Under the pieces are notes generated by a model. That model was not told the origin of the DNA. It saw only the letters and a list, made by a program, of their open reading frames with translations, and did no database searches. From contig CAYNJC010000016.1 of NCBI GenBank assembly GCA_964397565.1, forward strand, positions 1 through 64,000: 64,000 bases of DNA, in the 5' to 3' direction. The translations under genes and the position numbers were made by a program. This document shows positions 18,483-26,914 of this stretch, one piece after another. This DNA is from JAPLST01 sp964397565. Lineage in GTDB: Bacteria > Auribacterota > UBA3054 > JAPLST01. Each line of letters opens with the position of its first letter. Positions within the stretch are counted from its first letter, which is position 1.

Positions 18483-20768
18483 TCAGGCATCGGTGACGCC
18501 GCTGTCGTTCGCCACTGCAACCGTGTTGCCGGCCGCCGCGTCATCCGTGCTGCCGGCCGCCGCATCATCCGTGCTGCCGGCCGCCGCATCATCCATGTTG
18601 CCGGCCGCCGCATCGTCCGTGCTGCCGGCCGCCGCATCATCCGTACGCTGCGTCAGCTCGTCCCGCAAGACGGCCTGATAGATATCCGCAGGCGGCATGC
18701 TCAGCGCCCGGACCTTGTCGATGGCGTGGTCTGCAATGAGGTATTCGCCGCGGCGCTGGAGAAAACGGCGGATGTCGGTGCCGGCCGTGCCGGCGCGCAT
18801 CAGCTCGGCGATGGCGGCATCAATCGGCAGGATTTCAGCGACGACCTGCCGGCCGTGGTAGCCGATGTTGCGACACTTCGAGCAGCCGATGGGATGGGCT
18901 ACTTCACGCGGCATATCGTTGGTGAAAGGCGCAAGCATGTCACGTTCTTCGTCGCTGATTGGCTCGATATGTTTGCAGTGTGGGCAGAGCAGTTTCAGCA
19001 ATTTTTGGGCGACAATGGCGACAATGGCGTCGGCCATGATGCCGCGCGAAAGGCCCAGGCGCTCGAGGCGGAAGAAGGCGGTGGTGGCGTTGACCGTGTG
19101 CAGGCTGGCGATGGTAAAGCGGCCGGTGCTGGCGAAGTCGAAGGCGATCTGGGCCGACTCGCGGTCGCGGATTTCGCCGATGAAGAGAATATCCGGGTCC
19201 TGGCGCACGATGGCTTTGAGCATGCGCGCGAAGGTCATGTCGGCTTTCTCGTTCACCTGTTGTTGGGTGGCGAACGGGAGACGGTACTCGATCGGATCTT
19301 CGACCGATATGACGCACCGCGCGCTGGTGTCGACGCGGTGCAGCACGCTGTGAATGGTGGTGGTTTTGCCGGAGCCCGTGCCGCCGACGGCGAGAATCAT
19401 ACCGTTCATGCGACTGGCCAGCTCGGTGAGCGTGGCGGACTGTCGCTCGGTAAAGCCAAGGTCACACAAGGAGCGCGGTTTCGAATACGGTTCAAGCAGT
19501 CGCATGGTGGCCGCCTCGCCATAGGGGGTGGCCGTGGTGGCGACGCGCAAATTAAAGTCACGGTTATTAATGGAGACGGCAAAGGCGCCGTCCTGTGGCA
19601 GACGCTTTTCGGAGATGTCAAGTTCGGCCAGCACTTTGATGCGCGAGACCACGCGAGCACCGGTATCCTTGGGCATGCGGAAGTATTCGTGCAGATCGCC
19701 GTCCACGCGTAAGCGCGCAACGGTGTTGGTCTCATGCGGCTCGATGTGAATATCGCTGGCGCGCTCAGAAACGGCCACTTCAAAAATGTTGGTGGTCATG
19801 GCCACAATGTGTGTGCCGGCGGTGTCGTCGGCGCCGATGCGCATGGCGGCGTCGGCAGGCTGCTGTTCCTCGGCAGCAGCCAGCGCGGCGGCCTCCGCTT
19901 TGCGTTTGGCGCGGGCCGCCTCGTCATAGGTGAAGGCTAGCTCGATGGCGCCGGGACCGGCGATGCACAGGTGCGAGGAGGGGGTCAAGCCGGCGAACTG
20001 CTTGAGCATGTCGAGCATGTTCCAGTCAAAGGGATTGCTGAGCACGAAAGTGCGGTTGCCATCGGCCTCGCGCATCGTCAACACATGATTGGCCAGCGAG
20101 AACACACGCGGCAGGACGCCCAGTTCGGGGTCTTCCGGATCAATGTCGAAGACATACGTCAGGCCCATAAATTCGGCGATGTACTGGCTCAGCCGATTTG
20201 TGGCAATGGTCGCGACGGTGGCGATCGTGTACACATCGCCCGGTGCGATGCCCAGACACTGCTCGCGCGCCTTGCCGGTGAGATCGAGGGCCTTCGTGAT
20301 AAATTCTTTGAACTCCATGAAGGCATGCGGCTGGTCCTTCGCGGACCAGGTGGGACGCAGCGCCAGCAATTCGCTCCAGCGCGCGGTGTTGGTCAGGTGC
20401 TTTTGCACCATGTCCAGCAACACATCTTTCTTGATGGGTTTGACCAGATAGTCAACGCCGCCGGCGGCAAAGGCGCGCGCTTTGCTGCGCTCGTCGCTCA
20501 GCGAGGTTTCGAAGATGATCGGAATATGCGCGGTGACAGGGTCGCTCTGCAAGCGCACGCACAAGGCATAACCATCCATGCCGGGCATGCGCACATCCAG
20601 CAGAATCAGGTCAGGATTCACCGTGCTGATGGCCAGCAACGCCTGATTCGCATCGTTGGCGCCGGTTACCTCAAAGCCGGCATGGCTAAGCAGACGACTC
20701 ACGAGCACCTGAATGTCCTCATCGTCATCGACACACAGAATCAGCGGCCGTTCGCGGTTTTCACTCAT
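18483..20768 (-). CDS. GspE/PilB-type secretion ATPase with N-terminal receiver domain
   Basis: A 761-residue fusion. Residues 8-125 are a response-regulator receiver (LCVDDDED acidic pocket, phospho-acceptor in LILLDVRMPGMDG, Lys in LVKPIKK). A T2SSE N-terminal-like domain follows, then the type II secretion/type IV pilus ATPase: SDIHIEPHE, Walker A GGTGSGKTTT near 468, the Walker B-like ILFIGEIRDRES, TIASLHTVNA, and a four-Cys zinc site (CPHC, CSKC). The C-terminal 80 residues hold five copies of an eight-residue repeat (TDDAAAGS/N). It is the third gene of an operon with a response regulator and hybrid kinase, overlapping the latter by eight bases. The receiver suggests phosphorylation control of pilus or secretion motor activity. 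Confidence 0.88.
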   Translation of the reverse strand: MSENRERPLILCVDDDEDIQVLVSRLLSHAGFEVTGANDANQALLAISTVNPDLILLDVRMPGMDGYALCVRLQSDPVTAHIPIIFETSLSDERSKARAFAAGGVDYLVKPIKKDVLLDMVQKHLTNTARWSELLALRPTWSAKDQPHAFMEFKEFITKALDLTGKAREQCLGIAPGDVYTIATVATIATNRLSQYIAEFMGLTYVFDIDPEDPELGVLPRVFSLANHVLTMREADGNRTFVLSNPFDWNMLDMLKQFAGLTPSSHLCIAGPGAIELAFTYDEAARAKRKAEAAALAAAEEQQPADAAMRIGADDTAGTHIVAMTTNIFEVAVSERASDIHIEPHETNTVARLRVDGDLHEYFRMPKDTGARVVSRIKVLAELDISEKRLPQDGAFAVSINNRDFNLRVATTATPYGEAATMRLLEPYSKPRSLCDLGFTERQSATLTELASRMNGMILAVGGTGSGKTTTIHSVLHRVDTSARCVISVEDPIEYRLPFATQQQVNEKADMTFARMLKAIVRQDPDILFIGEIRDRESAQIAFDFASTGRFTIASLHTVNATTAFFRLERLGLSRGIMADAIVAIVAQKLLKLLCPHCKHIEPISDEERDMLAPFTNDMPREVAHPIGCSKCRNIGYHGRQVVAEILPIDAAIAELMRAGTAGTDIRRFLQRRGEYLIADHAIDKVRALSMPPADIYQAVLRDELTQRTDDAAAGSTDDAAAGNMDDAAAGSTDDAAAGSTDDAAAGNTVAVANDSGVTDA
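18523..18642. repeat. Five tandem 24-bp repeats coding the ATPase tail
   Basis: Five adjoining 24-base units (starts 18523, 18547, 18571, 18595 and 18619) differ at only a few positions. On the minus strand they encode (T/M)DDAAAG(S/N). The unit length is a multiple of three, so copy-number change by slippage would lengthen or shorten the acidic tail without a frameshift. Confidence 0.92.
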
Positions 20769-22794
20769 TGGCCACCGACACCTGCGCCAGATACTCGGTC
20801 AGTTTCTCGATTTCGGACGTAATCACCGTCACATCGGCGTCGCGTGCCGCGCACTCGAGCCGTGCGCCGATGGTGGTGATCAGATCAAAGCCATAGCTGC
20901 CACCCGAGCCTTTCAGCATGTGGCCGACGCGCTCGATGACATCGAACTGGCTGTGTGCCAGTGCATCACGCAGTACCACCAGGTCCTGGCGCCGACGTTC
21001 CAGAAAGGCGGGCGCAAGGTCGCGCACTTCATCCGGAACACGCAGCGACACCGATGCAGCGGTGTCGGCCGCGACGCTGCGTGTGCTGGCAGCGTGTCCG
21101 GCCGCCTTTGCCGCGATGCACGCGGCCAAGGCCTGCTGCAGGTCTTCCTTTCTAAACGGCTTGGTCAGATGCGCATTGCAGCCCGCGGCAATGCTGGCGC
21201 GGATCTCGTGTTGGTAGGCATGCGCCGTCAGGGCGATGATGAGGGTCGGGGATGTGCCGCTGGCGCGCTCCCACTCGCGGATGTGTTTGGTGGCGGTCAA
21301 ACCATCCATCACCGGCATGCTCATGTCCATCAAAATCACATCATAGCGCGCGGTTGTTGCCCGTGCCACGGCGGCAGCGCCGTCGGCAACCGTGTCGATA
21401 CTATGTCCTTTGAGATGGTGTTCGACCAGGAGGCGGTTGTCGGCGGCATCATCGGCCAGCAGAATGCGCAAGGGCGCCAGGATGGGCGCAGCGCGCGGCG
21501 GCGTGCCCTCTGTGGGTTGCGGCGCCGGTGTATTTGCCAGGGCGCGGGCCAGTGTGTCGATCAACACGCCCTGTCTCACCGGCTTCGTCACGCATAAGGC
21601 GCCCAACGCATGGCAGCCTTGGTTACACGCATACTGGTCTTCCGAGGTGAGCATCATGACGACCATTTGCGTGGCACCCCAGTGCCGGCGCACGGCTTCA
21701 AGGACGGCATGGCCGTCCATCCCGGGCATGTGATAGTCCAGCAGCAGCACATCGAACGGTTGTGCTGCCGCGTGCGCGCTTGCAATCGCGGCCAGTGTCT
21801 CATCGCCGCTGGCTGCTTCTGTGACGGTGAGGCCGATGCGTGTGAGCATTTCGCGCAGGATCATGCGGTTGACGTCGTTGTCGTCGGTAACCAGCACACG
21901 CATGCCCGCGAGCAACGGCACCGGCATAGTGCGCGGCTGGCTCACGGCGGCGCAGCGCCCGAAGCGCGCGGTAAAGGAGAATGTGGTGCCGGCGCCGACC
22001 GTACTTTTCACCTGAATGCGGCCGTGCATGTGCCGTACCAGGTTGCGGGCGATTGCGAGGCCCAAACCGACGCCACCGTACTTGCGGGTGGAACTGGGAT
22101 CGACCTGCGTAAAGCGTTCAAAGACATCGCGAAGTCGATCAGCGGGGATGCCGATGCCGGTATCCGCAATGGTAAAGAGCAAGTCAGTGGTATTGGCGGC
22201 GCGCGCCGGCGCGGCGCAGGTCACCTCGATCGTCGCCATGCCGTGTTCGGTGAACTTGATGGCGTTGTTGATGAAGATGATCAGCACCTGCCTGAGGCGG
22301 GCCGGGTCGCCCGTCAGACTGGTGGGAACATCTGGGGCGATGCGGTAGGTGAATTCCAATTGCTTGCGATGGGCGGGCAGCGCCATGACCTCGCAGGCGT
22401 CTCCAAGGACACCGGCCAGATCAAACGGGATGTTCTCGAGCTCGAAACGGCCGCTGTCCATGTGCGTGACATCGAGAATGTCGTTGATCAACCGCAATAA
22501 GTCCTCGCCCGCATTGCGAAACATCTTAACGTACTGGCGTTGGTTCGGCGCGAGTTCCGTCTCCCACAGCAAATCGGCCATACCAATGATGGCGTTCAGC
22601 GGTGTGCGAATTTCATGGCTGATGACGGCGAGAAAGCGGGTCTTGTCGCGGGTGACCGCTTTGGCTTCGCACGGGGTCTCATGCAAGAATTGCTTAGACG
22701 TGCGCGGGGTGCGCAGATGCGCGGCGCGTTTGCAGCGCTTGGCCGGTTTGGCGGGGACACGCGCGGCACGTTTGCCGGTCTGCCGTGTGCTCAT
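20761..22794 (-). CDS. Hybrid sensor histidine kinase with two receivers and an Hpt domain
   Basis: A 677-residue soluble phosphorelay protein. After a basic N-terminus lacking membrane segments come HisKA (FLAVISHEIRTPLN, phospho-acceptor His60), HATPase (NNAIKF N-box, ADTGIGIP, GGVGLGLAI), a first receiver (VLLLDYHMPGMDG), a second receiver (VILMDMSMPVMDG) and a C-terminal Hpt domain (VGHMLKGSGGSYGF). There is no obvious input domain, so it probably senses through partner proteins. Its start overlaps the preceding regulator stop (ATGA) and its end overlaps the receiver-ATPase gene, giving a complete relay whose likely final target is that ATPase's receiver. Confidence 0.9.
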   Translation of the reverse strand: MSTRQTGKRAARVPAKPAKRCKRAAHLRTPRTSKQFLHETPCEAKAVTRDKTRFLAVISHEIRTPLNAIIGMADLLWETELAPNQRQYVKMFRNAGEDLLRLINDILDVTHMDSGRFELENIPFDLAGVLGDACEVMALPAHRKQLEFTYRIAPDVPTSLTGDPARLRQVLIIFINNAIKFTEHGMATIEVTCAAPARAANTTDLLFTIADTGIGIPADRLRDVFERFTQVDPSSTRKYGGVGLGLAIARNLVRHMHGRIQVKSTVGAGTTFSFTARFGRCAAVSQPRTMPVPLLAGMRVLVTDDNDVNRMILREMLTRIGLTVTEAASGDETLAAIASAHAAAQPFDVLLLDYHMPGMDGHAVLEAVRRHWGATQMVVMMLTSEDQYACNQGCHALGALCVTKPVRQGVLIDTLARALANTPAPQPTEGTPPRAAPILAPLRILLADDAADNRLLVEHHLKGHSIDTVADGAAAVARATTARYDVILMDMSMPVMDGLTATKHIREWERASGTSPTLIIALTAHAYQHEIRASIAAGCNAHLTKPFRKEDLQQALAACIAAKAAGHAASTRSVAADTAASVSLRVPDEVRDLAPAFLERRRQDLVVLRDALAHSQFDVIERVGHMLKGSGGSYGFDLITTIGARLECAARDADVTVITSEIEKLTEYLAQVSVANE

Positions 22795-23159
22795 GTGTGC
22801 GCCAGTTCCTCAATAACCGCGATAAGGTCGGTCAGACTGAAGGGCTTCTCCAGCGTGCGATTGACACCGATCGCCTGCGCCCAAACCAGGTAGTCGGATG
22901 CCGCGATGCGACCGCCGCCGGACATGGCGATGATTTTTGCCGTGGGCGCGACACGCCGTATTTCCATGAGGGCTTCAATGCCATCTTTGATGGGCATGAG
23001 CAGATCCATGAGCACGATGTCGGCCGACGCGGCCTTGAAGTGTTCGACGGCTTCGCGTCCGTTGCGCGCCTCGGCAACATCATAACCGGCGCGCCGCAAT
23101 GCGCCAACAATGACACTGCGGACTGCGTCTTCGTCATCAGCAACCAGCACATGCACCAT
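22791..23159 (-). CDS. Single-domain response regulator (CheY-like)
   Basis: A 122-residue stand-alone receiver: VLVADDED acidic pocket, phospho-acceptor Asp in IVLMDLLMPIKDG, Lys in LEKPFS. It has no output domain, so it probably acts by protein contact or as a phospho-shuttle to the kinase with which it overlaps (ATGA). The ATG at 23159 is fixed by a consensus promoter immediately upstream; the longer open frame beyond it is intergenic. Confidence 0.88.
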   Translation of the reverse strand: MVHVLVADDEDAVRSVIVGALRRAGYDVAEARNGREAVEHFKAASADIVLMDLLMPIKDGIEALMEIRRVAPTAKIIAMSGGGRIAASDYLVWAQAIGVNRTLEKPFSLTDLIAVIEELAHT

Positions 23160-23168
23160 AGTGACCCT

Positions 23169-23197
23169 AGTATAAGAACTTCGTTGTAATATGTCAA
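23169..23197 (-). promoter_or_regulatory. Consensus promoter of the phosphorelay operon
   Basis: On the minus strand TTGACA (23192-23197), exactly 17 bases, then TATACT (23169-23174). The ATG at 23159 is nine bases beyond the -10, so the leader is only about two or three bases. Confidence 0.75.
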
Positions 23198-23221
23198 CAT
23201 GCGAAGGTGCCCCCCGCCAGA

Positions 23222-23399
23222 ACCGGCGAGTCGCGCATAGATGTGCCTTCCCGCAGGTCCCGCCAGCGGCGGGCCGGTGAGTTTTTTGCGAACACCCATC
23301 CGCGCGTGCCGCTGGATGCCGCCGCCCGGCGCGCGGCATGAAAAACCGAATGTGCCACGCATGCATTGTGCACAAAAGGGTTGGCCGCCAACCGGTTTT
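23222..23399. other. Hairpin-rich intergenic region between divergent genes
   Basis: This non-coding stretch contains at least four perfect stems: ACCGGC/GCCGGT (23222-23278) enclosing CCCGCC/GGCGGG (23259-23273), ATGCCGC/GCGGCAT (23316-23339), and GGTTGG/CCAACC with a CCG loop (23379-23393). A run of six T's at 23282-23287 follows the first pair, so on the plus strand it has the shape of an intrinsic terminator although no plus-strand gene precedes it. It could be a small RNA or a cluster of palindromic repeats. Confidence 0.45.
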
Positions 23400-23411
23400 C
23401 TCCAAAATCAG

Positions 23412-23417
23412 TATAAT
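23412..23417 (+). promoter_or_regulatory. Probable -10 box of the rsmD-coaD operon
   Basis: TATAAT lies 23 bases before the rsmD ATG. No good -35 is seen at 16-18 bases. A GGGAT sits close to the ATG as a weak ribosome-binding site. Confidence 0.35.
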
Positions 23418-23440
23418 GGTACAACTGCATTTGGGATGCT

Positions 23441-24007
23441 ATGGTCCGCATTATCAGTGGCACATATCGCGGGCGTCGTTTGCAGACACCCGCCGGCACG
23501 GACACACGGCCAACCTCAGACCGCGTGCGTACGGCCTTGTTTAACATTCTAGGCGTCTGGCTGAACGGCAAGACGGTGCTGGATGTGTATGCCGGGGCCG
23601 GCAGCATCGGCTTCGAATGCCTTAGTCGCGGCGCGCGCCATGTGACCTTTGTCGAACAAGATGCCGGCGCGGTGCGGGTGTTGCACGCCAACGCGGCGAT
23701 GCTGCAGGCCGAACGCCAGCTGCGAATTTTCAACAGCAGTATTGGGCATGCCTTGCCGTTGCTGGCGTCCCAGCACTTTGACTTCATCTTTGCCGACCCG
23801 CCGTATCGTAGCGCGAATCTGCCCAAGCTGCTGCAGACGTTGCAGGCCGCGGGTATTGCCCACGCGGAGACGATCTTGGTCATCGAACACGCACGCAGCG
23901 CCGGCCTTGATGAACAGGCCGTGCTGCACGGCTGGAAGGCGTATCGCTGCGCGGCATATGGCATTACCAGTCTGACCTTTTTCACCCTGTGCGAGGTACC
24001 CGCATGA
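23441..24007 (+). CDS. rsmD: 16S rRNA (guanine(966)-N2)-methyltransferase RsmD
   Basis: Methylates G966 of 16S rRNA using S-adenosylmethionine during 30S assembly. The 188-residue protein shows the family opening VRIISGTYRGRRL, TRPTSDRVRTALFNIL, the SAM-binding loop VLDVYAGAGSIGFE and the catalytic motif ADPPY. It overlaps coaD by ATGA, the rsmD-coaD pairing common in many bacteria. Confidence 0.93.
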   Translation: MVRIISGTYRGRRLQTPAGTDTRPTSDRVRTALFNILGVWLNGKTVLDVYAGAGSIGFECLSRGARHVTFVEQDAGAVRVLHANAAMLQAERQLRIFNSSIGHALPLLASQHFDFIFADPPYRSANLPKLLQTLQAAGIAHAETILVIEHARSAGLDEQAVLHGWKAYRCAAYGITSLTFFTLCEVPA

Positions 24008-24501
24008 TGCCGCTCAATGCCCGACGCGCGGTCTATCCCGGTGCGTTTGACCCGGTCACCAATGGTCACACCGATGTCATCGGGCGCGCGACGCGCATGT
24101 TTGACGAGCTGATCGTGGGCGTCGCAACCAGCACGCCCAAGCAGACGACATTCAGTGTCGACGAGCGCTTGATGTTGATGCAACGAGTGTGCGCGCCCTA
24201 TCCGAATGTGCGCGTTGAAGTGTTCGAAAAACTGTTGGTTGACTGGGCGGTGCGGAACGGCACGGGCGTGATTGTGCGCGGCTTGCGCGCGCTGAGCGAT
24301 TTCGACTATGAATTCCAGATGGCGCTCGCCAATCGCAAATTGCAGCCCGAAGTCGAGACGGTCTTTTTGATGGCGAGTGAGGAATGCGCCTGCATCAGCT
24401 CGACGATGATCAAGCAAGTGGCGCTGCTGGGCGGGCGTTTCGAACAGTTTGTCCCCGCCTGCGCCGTCGCCGTGATCCGCGCCAAATTTGCGGCGGGGTG
24501 A
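24004..24501 (+). CDS. coaD: Phosphopantetheine adenylyltransferase CoaD
   Basis: Transfers AMP from ATP to 4'-phosphopantetheine, the penultimate step of coenzyme A synthesis. The 165-residue protein carries the nucleotidyltransferase motif YPGAFDPVTNGHTD, VIVRGLRALSDFDYE and the ATP-binding ISSTMIKQ. The ATG at 24004 overlaps the rsmD stop. It ends directly against the convergent acyl-CoA synthetase gene, whose stop begins at the next base. Confidence 0.95.
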   Translation: MMPLNARRAVYPGAFDPVTNGHTDVIGRATRMFDELIVGVATSTPKQTTFSVDERLMLMQRVCAPYPNVRVEVFEKLLVDWAVRNGTGVIVRGLRALSDFDYEFQMALANRKLQPEVETVFLMASEECACISSTMIKQVALLGGRFEQFVPACAVAVIRAKFAAG

Positions 24502-26172
24502 TTACGGCGCCGGCGTGGCCTGGGCCAATTGCGCGCGCAGTTCGTGACGCTTCACTTTCATACTGGCGGTCTTGGGCAGCTGTTCGAGGACAAACACCTG
24601 TTTGGGTCGTTTGAAATCGGCCAGCCCGCTGGTCAATGCCAGCACATGGGCGCGCAAGGCCGGCGCAATGTTGGTGGCATGCTGGGCGACAAAACTGTCG
24701 CTGGGGACGACGGCGGCGACCGGCTCTTCGCCCTTGCCGGCCGCGGGCCACGCGATCACCGCCGCATCTTGGATCCACGGCGAACGCAACAAGAGCAGCT
24801 CGATATCCTCAGGATAGATATTCTTGCCGCCCTCGGTGACGATCACATTCTTGATCCGGCCGCAGATATGCAGATAGCCGGCACGGTCAATCCGGGCCAC
24901 GTCGCCGGTGCGAAACCAGTCGTTATGAAAAGCCTGCGCGTTTGTTGCCGGATCACCGTAATAGCCGCGGAAGACGATACTGCCGCGCACCCACAGCTCG
25001 CCGGAGTGCTGCGCCGCGCCGGGATAGGGCACCACCTTGACCTCGACCGAGGCAACCGGCTTGCCGACCGTGCCGAGGCGATTGTGAGAAAAAGTGTTGA
25101 TGGCGACAACCGGCGCGGTCTCGGTCAGGCCATAGCCCTGCAAGACCGTCAGGCCGAGCGCGGCAAAGTCTTTCAGCAAGGCCGGATCGACGGGCGCGCC
25201 GCCGCAGATGAAACACTTCATCGCCGGGCTGATCGTCGTGCGCACGCTGCGAAAGACAAAGCGGCCGAGTGGCACGTGCTGCGCATGCGCCGTGCGACAC
25301 AGCCAGAGCAGACGATCGAACCACGGGCCGCGGCGGGCGCGGCCGCGCTGCTTGATGCGTTCCATGAACACGCGCAGGAAGGCCGGCACGACCATCATGA
25401 CGGTCATCTGCGCATCGCGAATGGTTTGCATGATCACATCCGGACGCAACGTGGCCGCGTAGGTGATTGAGGCGCCCAGGGCGAGCGGCGCGATAAACCC
25501 ACCCAGAATCTCATAGACATGATTGAGCGGCAGAATCGAGACAAAATGCTCGCCGTGGGTAATGGCCAGCATGTCGAGCAAATCAAACACGTCCATCAAC
25601 AGATTTGCATGCGAGAGCGGCACGCCTTTGGGCTGGCCGGTTGTGCCGGAGGTGTAAATGATAACGGCCGTGTCGCAGCGCAGGTGGGCGTGCGGCCGGC
25701 GCGCGGCGGGATACGCGCTGATCGTGTGTGTGATGGTGGGACTGCTGCCGGCGACGTCGATGGCCAGCAACGTGGCCAGACAAGCGCAGCGCTGCTGCAC
25801 GGCGGTGGCAGGTGCGGCCAGGGTGTCCGCATGCACTAACACGGTCATGTGCGCATGTTGCACAATGGCGGCCAGTTCGTCCGCGTGCAAGCGCACATCC
25901 AGTGGCACGGCGACGGCGTCGCGGGCCAGAATGGCCAGAAACGCGGCACCCCACCAGCGGCAGTTCGGCATGAGAATACCAACGACCGTGGCGTCGGGCG
26001 CAATGGCGGCCAGATGGTGCGTCAGACGATGGACGTGGGCGGCATAGTCGCGATAGTTCCAGGCGACGTAGCCGGCTCCGGCGCGGTCGCGCAGCGCGCA
26101 GTTGTCTGGATAGGCCTGCTGTGCGCGTTCAAGCAGATCAACCAGCGAATGAACGGCAGGGGGCAGTGGCAT
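24502..26172 (-). CDS. AMP-dependent acyl-CoA synthetase/ligase (long-chain fatty-acid-CoA ligase-like)
   Basis: Activates a carboxylic acid, probably a fatty acid, to an acyl-adenylate and then a CoA thioester. The 556-residue protein has the P-loop motif YTSGTTGQPKGV, GYGLTETAPV, WFRTGDVARID, GRIKNVIVTEGGKNIYPEDIE and the C-terminal catalytic Lys in KTASMKVKRHE. It follows the lipoprotein gene by one base (TGAcATG), the last member of the surE operon. An acyl-ACP or long-chain acyl-CoA role cannot be separated by eye. Confidence 0.87.
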   Translation of the reverse strand: MPLPPAVHSLVDLLERAQQAYPDNCALRDRAGAGYVAWNYRDYAAHVHRLTHHLAAIAPDATVVGILMPNCRWWGAAFLAILARDAVAVPLDVRLHADELAAIVQHAHMTVLVHADTLAAPATAVQQRCACLATLLAIDVAGSSPTITHTISAYPAARRPHAHLRCDTAVIIYTSGTTGQPKGVPLSHANLLMDVFDLLDMLAITHGEHFVSILPLNHVYEILGGFIAPLALGASITYAATLRPDVIMQTIRDAQMTVMMVVPAFLRVFMERIKQRGRARRGPWFDRLLWLCRTAHAQHVPLGRFVFRSVRTTISPAMKCFICGGAPVDPALLKDFAALGLTVLQGYGLTETAPVVAINTFSHNRLGTVGKPVASVEVKVVPYPGAAQHSGELWVRGSIVFRGYYGDPATNAQAFHNDWFRTGDVARIDRAGYLHICGRIKNVIVTEGGKNIYPEDIELLLLRSPWIQDAAVIAWPAAGKGEEPVAAVVPSDSFVAQHATNIAPALRAHVLALTSGLADFKRPKQVFVLEQLPKTASMKVKRHELRAQLAQATPAP

Positions 26173-26173
26173 G

Positions 26174-26914
26174 TCAGACGTACGTGATGGTGACCGGCGC
26201 GACGGGCGGCACACGGCGGCAGCGGTGCAGGAGCAGACACACGATCACTGTGCCGGCGGCAATTAGTGCAAGCGCCGCGGCGCCCCACAGCAACCATTCC
26301 CACCACGTTATCCGGGTGTGGGCGACGACCAGCATCGAAATCTGCGGCGCGCTGGTGATGCGCTCACAGGGCACCACTAGCTGAGTGCTGCGGCCGCGCG
26401 CCCGGCAACCCGTGGCGGAAATGACCCGGCCGGGGAAGCGCATGCGCCACTCAAACACGGGTGCGGATTGCGCAAACAGTTCGATGCCGGGCGTAATGCC
26501 AACGACGCAGGCGGGCCATTCGCGAATGACATGCAAAACCCGCACGCGGCCGCGCTGCGCGCTCCACTGCAGGACACGGCCGCGGAACAATGGGCACTGC
26601 GCTACCGCGCGCAAAGAGGGGAACCAGATCCGTGCACGATACTGCCAGGTGCCGTGGCGTTCCAGCAGCGCCGTGCCATGTTCAAAGCGCAGGCCGGCTT
26701 GTGCGCATTGCTGGCTGATGGCGTCGAAAAATGGTTGAACATGCGGTGACGTAGCATCGCTATCATCGCGCAGCTGGCCGGCAGTGAGCTGCCGGCAGGA
26801 GATGAGCACCACGCCGGAGCCGTCGCGCGCAAACTGCCAGTCTTCGCGATAGTGCACACAGCCCGCCAGGGCGAGGCCCCCGATCAACGCGGCCAGGACG
26901 CGCAGTTTAGCCAC
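26174..26914 (-). CDS. Hypothetical lipoprotein with C-terminal membrane anchor
   Basis: A 246-residue protein of unrecognised family. It starts at GTG, overlaps the surE stop by eight bases, and has a lipoprotein signal ending in L-A-G-C (Cys19). The body is mostly beta-like with scattered cysteines (ISCRQL, QQCAQA, GCRARG, PCERI). Near the C-terminus is a strong hydrophobic segment (WLLWGAAALALIAAGTVIV) followed by a basic tail, so the protein is probably anchored at both ends, with the middle in the periplasm. No function is proposed. Confidence 0.6.
   Translation of the reverse strand: MAKLRVLAALIGGLALAGCVHYREDWQFARDGSGVVLISCRQLTAGQLRDDSDATSPHVQPFFDAISQQCAQAGLRFEHGTALLERHGTWQYRARIWFPSLRAVAQCPLFRGRVLQWSAQRGRVRVLHVIREWPACVVGITPGIELFAQSAPVFEWRMRFPGRVISATGCRARGRSTQLVVPCERITSAPQISMLVVAHTRITWWEWLLWGAAALALIAAGTVIVCLLLHRCRRVPPVAPVTITYV

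Noticed and set aside
18523..18642. Tandem repeats considered as a CRISPR array
   Set aside because: The units are contiguous, with no spacers, and lie in frame at the end of the secretion ATPase gene. No cas genes are present.
23194..24417. Minus-strand frame over rsmD and coaD
   Set aside because: Both plus-strand genes show full family motifs; the minus frame has none.
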